Source: Cellulomonas sp. Leaf395 (GTDB lineage: Bacteria > Actinomycetota > Actinomycetes > Actinomycetales > Cellulomonadaceae). From it: 64,000 nt of DNA. Positions 59,693 through 64,000 of this stretch are shown in pieces. The stretch's first letter is position 1. The number at the start of each line of letters is the position of its first letter. Below the pieces are notes generated by a model. That model made no database searches, had not been told where the DNA came from, and was given only the letters and a program-made list of their open reading frames with translations. Made by a program: the position numbers and the translations under genes. The stretch lies in NCBI RefSeq assembly GCF_001424125.1, contig NZ_LMQI01000003.1, forward strand, positions 119,879 through 183,878. Direction: 5' to 3'.

Positions 59693-60210
59693 AGCGGACG
59701 CTCCAGCACGTAGTCGTCCTCGAGACGGGCGCCGACGGTGAAGTGCTTGGTGCCGACGATGGCGAACCCGGACCGTACGTAGAAGGTCTGCGCCCGCGCG
59801 TTGTGCTGGTTCACGCCCAGCCACATCCCGTGGGCACCGCGTCCGCGCGCGGTGTCCAGGGACGCGGTCATCAGCGCGTTCGCGATCCCGGCACCGTGGT
59901 GGTCGGGGTGCACGTAGCACTTGGACAGCTCGATGGTCGGGCGCAGGTGCAGCGCGGCCCGGACGTCCTCGTCGGACGGCTCGCCGGAGACGAGCATCGT
60001 GTACCCGACGAGCGCTCCGTCGCCGGCGACCAGGACGTCCCGGAGGGGATCGTCGAGGTACTCGGCGAACCGCTGAGGCGAGAGCACGGCGTCGATGAAC
60101 TCCTGCTGGTCCTGCGCGGTCGAGCCCGGTGGGCAGGCCAGCGGGAACGTCAGGGCCGCCAGGGCGGCGAGCGCGTCGAGATCCGCGTGCTCGGCAGGCC
60201 GGACCGTCAC
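59689..60210 (-). CDS. GNAT-family N-acetyltransferase
   Basis: 173 residues. TVRPAEHADLDALAAL start, then the acetyl-CoA motif CYVHPDHHGAGIANALMTASLDTAR and the C-terminal NARAQTFYVRSGFAIVGTKHFTVG typical of GNAT proteins. The GTG start overlaps the HAD gene stop upstream, and its own TAG shares CTAG (59689-59692) with the convergent GH43 stop. The substrate is unknown. Confidence 0.9.
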   Translation of the reverse strand: MTVRPAEHADLDALAALAALTFPLACPPGSTAQDQQEFIDAVLSPQRFAEYLDDPLRDVLVAGDGALVGYTMLVSGEPSDEDVRAALHLRPTIELSKCYVHPDHHGAGIANALMTASLDTARGRGAHGMWLGVNQHNARAQTFYVRSGFAIVGTKHFTVGARLEDDYVLERPL

Positions 60211-61070
60211 AGGACGTCCTCGCCGCCGCCGGGGCCGCGCCACTGGCGAAGGACGGCCCGCGCGACGAGCCCGCCGGCCCAGGCGAGGCCGGCCAGGCTG
60301 GCCACCGTGGTGCCGCGGCGGGCGTTGCGTCGGCGGTTGCGGAACTCGCGCACCGGCCAGCCGACCGTGGCGGCGTACCGACGCAGGCGGCGGTCGGGGT
60401 TGATCGCGCACGGGAAGCCGACCTCGGACAGGATCGCGACGTCGTTGGTGGAGTCGCCGTACGCGTACGACGCCGCCAGGTCGATGCCTTCCTGCTCGGC
60501 GATCGCGCGCACGGCGTCGGCCTTGGCCTGACCGTGGAGCATGTCGCCCACCAGCCGGCCCGTGTAGAAGCCGTCCTCGTGCTCGGCGATGGTGCCCAGG
60601 GAACCCGTGGCGCCGAGGCGTCGGGCGATCAGCGACCCGATCTCCACGGGGGTCGCCGTGACCAGCCAGACGGAGTGTCCGGCGGCGATGTGCTGGTCGA
60701 GGAGCCGCTGCGTCCCCGGATAGATCCGCAGACAGAGCACCTCGTCGTAGACGTCCTCCGCGATCGCGGTGACCTCGGCGACCGAGTGACCCTTCATGAT
60801 CGACAGGGCCCTGCTGCGGACCTCGTCGATCTGGTCCTTGTTCTCGCCGAACGTCAGGTACCGGAACTGGTGGAGCCCGAACTGGACCAGGTCGCGCTTG
60901 CGGAAGAACCCGCGCCGGTAGAGGCCGACGGCGAGGTGGAACGAGCTGGCGCCACGGATGATCGTGTTGTCGACGTCGAAGAACGCGCCGACGCCGGGAC
61001 CGTCCGGGCCTGACCCCGGGTCCCGCAGCGCGGGAGCGGGGGCGTGGGTGTTCCCGGACGCCTGACGCAC
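60207..61070 (-). CDS. HAD-superfamily phosphatase (HAD-IB type)
   Basis: 287 residues. Motifs: FFDVDNTIIRG, VWLVTATPVEIGS, GQAKADAVR and YGDSTNDVAILSEVG, then INPDRRLRRYAATVGWPVREF. It is similar in plan to the HAD protein at 2957-3763, and the last 35 residues include a hydrophobic stretch (VASLAGLAWAGGLVARAVL). The GTG at 61070 is chosen because residues further upstream lie over the divergent glutaredoxin gene. Confidence 0.87.
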   Translation of the reverse strand: MRQASGNTHAPAPALRDPGSGPDGPGVGAFFDVDNTIIRGASSFHLAVGLYRRGFFRKRDLVQFGLHQFRYLTFGENKDQIDEVRSRALSIMKGHSVAEVTAIAEDVYDEVLCLRIYPGTQRLLDQHIAAGHSVWLVTATPVEIGSLIARRLGATGSLGTIAEHEDGFYTGRLVGDMLHGQAKADAVRAIAEQEGIDLAASYAYGDSTNDVAILSEVGFPCAINPDRRLRRYAATVGWPVREFRNRRRNARRGTTVASLAGLAWAGGLVARAVLRQWRGPGGGEDVL

Positions 61071-61145
61071 CCGGTCACTGTAACGACGGTCGCGCGGGAC
61101 AGGGTGCCCGTCCGTCGGCAGAGGCCGTCGTGAGACGGTGGGGGC

Positions 61146-61415
61146 ATGACGCGTGTGGTGCTCTACGGCCGGGCCGGCTGCCATCTGTGCGACGAGGCGC
61201 GTGAGGTGGTGCGGACCGTGTGCGACGAGACCGGGGCGGACTGGTCCGAGGTCGACATCGACACCGCACAGCATCCCGGCCGGGACCTCGTCGGCGAGCT
61301 GGGCGAGCTGGTGCCGGTGGTCGAGGTGGACGGCGTGCAGCAGGGCTACTGGCGGATCGACGCGAACCGGCTGCGCCGAACCCTTACCCCGGCTGGTCCC
61401 CGACCCCTAGCCTGA
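61146..61415 (+). CDS. Glutaredoxin-like thiol-disulfide protein
   Basis: 89 residues. VVLYGRAGCHLCDEAREVVR has the CxxC-type active site CHLC of glutaredoxin-like DUF836 proteins, followed by WSEVDIDTAQ and VPVVEVDGVQQGYWRID. It is divergent from the HAD gene and directly upstream of rex; the pairing with a redox regulator is suggestive. Confidence 0.9.
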   Translation: MTRVVLYGRAGCHLCDEAREVVRTVCDETGADWSEVDIDTAQHPGRDLVGELGELVPVVEVDGVQQGYWRIDANRLRRTLTPAGPRPLA

Positions 61416-61465
61416 CCAGCAGGGCTCGGGCGACCGGGTCCGACGGGGCGTTCGCGGGAGTCGAT

Positions 61466-62173
61466 GTGGACACGCAGCGAAGGGGACCCCGGCCGCACAC
61501 CAGGGCAGCCGAGCCCGGTGCGACCGGGCGCGCCGGCGCGCGCGACGTGCCCGCCGCCACCGTCGCCCGGCTGCCGGGCTACCTTCGGGTCCTGCACGGG
61601 CTTTCGGCCGACGGCGTGGTCACCACGTCGTCGGAGGAGCTGGCCACCGGCGCGGGCGTCACGTCGGCGCAGCTCCGCAAGGACCTGTCGTTCCTGGGCT
61701 CCTACGGCCGGCGCGGGGTGGGGTACGACGTCCTGCACCTCTCGGAGCAGGTGTCGGTGGCGCTGGGCCTGACGACGCAGCGGCGGGTCGTCATCGTCGG
61801 CATCGGCAACCTCGGGCACGCGCTGGCCAGCTATTCGGTGTTCGCCGAGCGGGGCTTCGCGGTCGTCGGCCTGGTCGACGCCGACCCCGCGGTGGTGGGG
61901 ACGACGGTGGCGGGACTCGTCGTGCAGCCGCCGTCCTCGTTGCACGACGCGGTCAGCGGGTCCGCCGCCACCATGGGCATCATCGCCACGCCGGCGTCCG
62001 TCGCGCAGGACGTGTGCGACGAGCTCGTCGCGGCCGGTGTCGTCGGCATCCTCACCTTCGCGCCGCGCGCGCTGCGGGTGCCTGCGCACGTGGACCTGCG
62101 GGCGGTGGACGTCGCCTCCGAGCTGCAGATCCTCGCGTTCCACGACCGCCGGCGCACCGGCACCGGCGCCTGA
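61466..62173 (+). CDS. rex: Redox-sensing transcriptional repressor Rex
   Basis: 235 residues. Winged helix: RLPGYLRVLHGLSADGVVTTSSEELATGAGVTSAQLRKDLSFLGSYGRRGVGYDV, nearly the family consensus. NADH-binding Rossmann fold: VVIVGIGNLGHALASY. C-terminal domain-swapped helix ELQILAFHD. Rex senses the NADH/NAD ratio and represses respiratory genes at high NADH. GGGAG lies before the GTG at 61466. No hemA follows, unlike many actinobacteria. Confidence 0.95.
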   Translation: MDTQRRGPRPHTRAAEPGATGRAGARDVPAATVARLPGYLRVLHGLSADGVVTTSSEELATGAGVTSAQLRKDLSFLGSYGRRGVGYDVLHLSEQVSVALGLTTQRRVVIVGIGNLGHALASYSVFAERGFAVVGLVDADPAVVGTTVAGLVVQPPSSLHDAVSGSAATMGIIATPASVAQDVCDELVAAGVVGILTFAPRALRVPAHVDLRAVDVASELQILAFHDRRRTGTGA

Positions 62174-62182
62174 GCGTGCGAA

Positions 62183-62219
62183 CGGCCGGGCCCGTGTGAC
62201 GACGACACAGACCCGGCCG
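62183..62219. terminator. Terminator between rex and the YceI gene
   Basis: cggccggg / cccggccg arms around a gtgt-gacgacg-acac inner hairpin, in a 55-base convergent gap, so it can serve both genes. Confidence 0.7.
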
Positions 62220-62228
62220 ACGACGAGA

Positions 62229-62786
62229 TCAGCCCTTGATGATCGAGACGTCGAGCGCGATGACGACCTTGTCGGACACCAGGACGCCGCCGGCCTCGAG
62301 GGCCGCGTTCCAGGTGAGACCGAAGTCCTTGCGGGAGATCGTCACGGTGGCCTCGAAGCCCGCACGCGTGTTGCCGAACGGGTCGACCGCGGTGCCGTTG
62401 AACTCGGTGTCGAGCTCGACGCGCTGCGTGACGCCGTGGATGGTGAGGTCACCGGCGACGACGTAGTTCTTGCCGGCCTCGCGGACCTCGGTGGAGACGA
62501 ACGTCCACTGACCGAACTTCTCCACGTCGAAGAAGTCGCCGCTCTTGAGGTGGCCGTCGCGGTTGGCGTCGCCCGTGCTGACCGTGGAGGGGTCGAGCGT
62601 GACGGAGACCGAGGTGCTCGCCAGGTCGTCGCCGACCGTGACCGTGCCGTCGGTGACGGCGACGGAGCCGCGGACCTTGGAGATGCCGGCGTGCCGGACG
62701 GTGAACGCCGCCTCGGTGTGCGTGGCGTCGACGGCCCAGGTGCCCGTGGTCAGGCCGGCGGGAAGGGTGGTGGTGGCGGTGCTCAT
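62229..62786 (-). CDS. YceI-family isoprenoid-binding-like protein
   Basis: 185 residues, lipocalin-like barrel: TGTWAVDATHTEAAFTVRHAGISKVRG, DANRDGHLKSGDFFDVEKFGQWTFVST and RKDFGLTWNAALEAGGVLVSDKVVIALDV are the YceI signatures. There is no signal peptide, so it is cytoplasmic, as usual in actinobacteria. GGAGGATCCC ahead of the ATG. It shares a short divergent promoter with the MarR gene and is probably its target. Confidence 0.93.
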   Translation of the reverse strand: MSTATTTLPAGLTTGTWAVDATHTEAAFTVRHAGISKVRGSVAVTDGTVTVGDDLASTSVSVTLDPSTVSTGDANRDGHLKSGDFFDVEKFGQWTFVSTEVREAGKNYVVAGDLTIHGVTQRVELDTEFNGTAVDPFGNTRAGFEATVTISRKDFGLTWNAALEAGGVLVSDKVVIALDVSIIKG

Positions 62787-62798
62787 GGGATCCTCCGT

Positions 62799-62832
62799 GG
62801 TTGTTGAACTGTCAACCAAACTGTTAGTTCAA
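62799..62832. promoter_or_regulatory. Nested palindromes between yceI and marR genes
   Basis: ggttg(N9)caacc at 62799-62817 overlaps ttgaact(N15)agttcaa at 62804-62832. Two overlapping inverted repeats in a 104-base divergent gap that is locally AT-rich suggest a MarR operator covering both promoters. Confidence 0.6.
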
Positions 62833-62890
62833 AGTTGTACTACACTCGCCCCAGGGCCGCAACCCCACGACCGAGGACGGAGGCGCGCTT

Positions 62891-63379
62891 GTGACCAGTG
62901 ACACATCCACCGAGGTGCAGTGGCTGACCGCCGAGCAGCAGACCCAGTGGCGCTCGTTCCGCGGCGGCGCCGCACGCCTGTTCGCTGCGCTCGAGCACGA
63001 GCTGGAGCGCGACACCGGCCTGTCCACGCACGAGTACGAGGTCCTCGTCCGGCTCTCCGAGACGCCCGACCGCACGCTGCGGATGGCCCAGCTCGCCGAC
63101 AACCTCGCGCACTCCCGCAGCCGGCTCACGCACACCATCCGGCGCATGGAGGAGCAGGGGCTGGTCTCCCGGGTGCCCTGCGTCGAGGACGCCCGCGGCG
63201 TGAACTGCACCATGACCGAGAAGGGCTGGCAGGTGCTGGTCGCCGCCGCCCCGAGCCACGTGCAGTCCGTGCGGGACCACCTGGTCGACGTGCTCACGCC
63301 CGAGCAGTTCGCCGCGCTCGGCGACGCGATGGAGACGGTCCGCCTGCACCTGACGGGTGGCGCGTGTCACGTCGAGTGA
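62891..63379 (+). CDS. MarR-family transcriptional regulator
   Basis: 162 residues. ALEHELERDTGLSTHEYEVLVRLSETPDRTLRMAQLADNLAHSRSRLTHTIRRMEEQGLVSRVPCVEDARGVNCTMTEKG is the full winged helix-turn-helix with the DxRG-like wing. One Cys (VPCVED) lies at the wing base and another near the C-terminus, which could sense oxidants. GTG start. It probably represses itself and yceI. Confidence 0.92.
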   Translation: MTSDTSTEVQWLTAEQQTQWRSFRGGAARLFAALEHELERDTGLSTHEYEVLVRLSETPDRTLRMAQLADNLAHSRSRLTHTIRRMEEQGLVSRVPCVEDARGVNCTMTEKGWQVLVAAAPSHVQSVRDHLVDVLTPEQFAALGDAMETVRLHLTGGACHVE

Positions 63380-63427
63380 CCCCGCAGCGTGTCCGTCGCG
63401 CACAGGACTGTTTGCGAGACTGAGCAC

Positions 63428-64000
63428 ATGGTCGCGACCACGATCCACCTGATGCGGCACGGCGAGGTGCACAACCCCGACGGCGTGCTGTACGGACGGC
63501 TGCCCGGCTACCGGCTCTCGGAGCGTGGCCTGGCCATGGCTGACATGGTCGCCGAGCACCTGGCCGGGACCGGTGCCGGGGGGCGAAGGGACGTCGTCGC
63601 CGTCATCGCCTCCCCGCTGCAGCGCGCGCAGGAGACGGCCCGGCCCATCGCGGCGGCGTTCGGTCTCGACATCCGTACCGACGAGCGGATCATCGAGGCG
63701 GGCAACCACTTCGAGGGCAAGACGTTCGGCGTCGGCGACGGCTCGCTGCGCCATCCCGAGCACTGGCCCTACCTGCGCAACCCGTTCCGGCCGTCCTGGG
63801 GTGAGGCGTACAAAGAGCAGGTGGACCGCATGCTGGCCGCCGTCGAGTCCGCGCGCGGGCTCGCCCGCGGTCACGAGGCCGTGCTGGTCAGCCACCAGCT
63901 GCCGGTCTGGGTCACGCGGCTCGCGCTCGAGAACCGGCACCTGTGGCACGACCCCCGCAAGCGGCAGTGCTCCGTCGCGTCGCTGACCAGCCTGCGCTAC
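63428..64000 (+). CDS. Histidine phosphatase / phosphoglycerate-mutase-like protein (3' end outside window)
   Basis: 191 codons are visible from ATG 63428 with no stop. TIHLMRHGEVHNPDGVLYGR carries the phosphorylated His of the RHG motif. AVIASPLQRAQETARPIA holds the phosphate-binding Arg, IIEAGNHFEGKTFG the Glu, and AVLVSHQLPVWVTRL the second His. This is the actinobacterial branch-2-like family often labelled phosphoglycerate mutase; the substrate is unknown. Confidence 0.9.
   Translation, partial: MVATTIHLMRHGEVHNPDGVLYGRLPGYRLSERGLAMADMVAEHLAGTGAGGRRDVVAVIASPLQRAQETARPIAAAFGLDIRTDERIIEAGNHFEGKTFGVGDGSLRHPEHWPYLRNPFRPSWGEAYKEQVDRMLAAVESARGLARGHEAVLVSHQLPVWVTRLALENRHLWHDPRKRQCSVASLTSLRY

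Noticed and set aside
1..64000. tRNA, rRNA, riboswitch and insertion-sequence searches by eye
   Set aside because: No cloverleaf with a GTTC arm and matching acceptor stem, no rRNA stretch, no transposase-like protein with flanking inverted repeats, and no recognisable riboswitch core was found in the gaps.

Overview
The window is very GC-rich and densely packed, with many GTG starts, ATGA/GTGA stop-start overlaps and strong GGAGG ribosome sites. It encodes actinobacterial hallmarks: a mycothiol-type maleylpyruvate isomerase-family protein, the 32-residue ribosomal protein bS22, Rex, a proton-pumping pyrophosphatase and a Tad/Flp locus of the mycobacterial 'helicase/secretion' type. The load of plant-cell-wall enzymes, including a multidomain GH26 mannanase with SLH repeats built like Cellulomonas fimi Man26A, points to Cellulomonas or a close relative. 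That assignment is inferred from gene content; no database search was possible.

Layout. 1-3.8 kb: tail of an IclR regulator, malic enzyme, a degenerate Fic-fold protein, a HAD phosphatase. 4.0-8.7 kb: a Tad/Flp pilus operon (Ssd-like ATPase, TadA, TadB, TadC, DUF4244 pilin, TadE, TadE/G-like protein), followed on the other strand by a DEAH helicase with a DUF1998-type C-terminus. 11.4-14.1 kb: 5-oxoprolinase pxpABC and a STAS anti-sigma antagonist. 14.2-17.2 kb: an ECF sigma factor with a membrane anti-sigma-like partner, next to a decayed copy of the same pair. 17.5-23.4 kb: hppA, a ThuA-like protein, a DUF3995-like membrane protein, an EEP nuclease/phosphatase, a methyltransferase. 23.5-26.5 kb: the GH26 mannanase.

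26.8-59.7 kb is dominated by pentose and arabinan/galactan use. It holds proC-lacI, a cupin, araB-araD-araA, a LacI regulator with a GH42 beta-galactosidase, a YtfQRT/YjfF-type sugar importer, a third LacI regulator, and two divergent arabinan operons. One divergent operon encodes a binding protein, two permeases, an intracellular GH43 and a YesL-like protein; the other encodes GH51 arabinofuranosidase and an exported GH43. Between these lie a Pro-rich exported protein, a TetR gene, an ABC-2 efflux pair, TrkH/TrkA potassium uptake, an AcuC-like deacetylase, and an excisionase-type HTH gene followed by bS22. 59.7-64 kb: a GNAT protein, a second HAD phosphatase, a glutaredoxin-like protein, Rex, YceI, a MarR regulator and the start of a histidine phosphatase.

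How it fits together. Secreted enzymes (GH43 lipoprotein, surface mannanase) would release oligosaccharides. The binding-protein importer would bring in arabino-oligosaccharides for the cytoplasmic GH43 and GH51, and araBDA would send L-arabinose to D-xylulose-5-phosphate. Three LacI-type regulators, each with a different recognition helix, sit beside three different palindromes. These are TGTTAGCGCTAACA-like sites (araB, the YtfQ-like importer, proC-lacI), TGACTACGTAGTCA (lacI-GH42), and TCTACA-N4-TGTAGA (third lacI gene and both arabinan operons). The regulatory wiring can therefore largely be read from the sequence.

No tRNA, rRNA, CRISPR array, insertion sequence or prophage was recognised.
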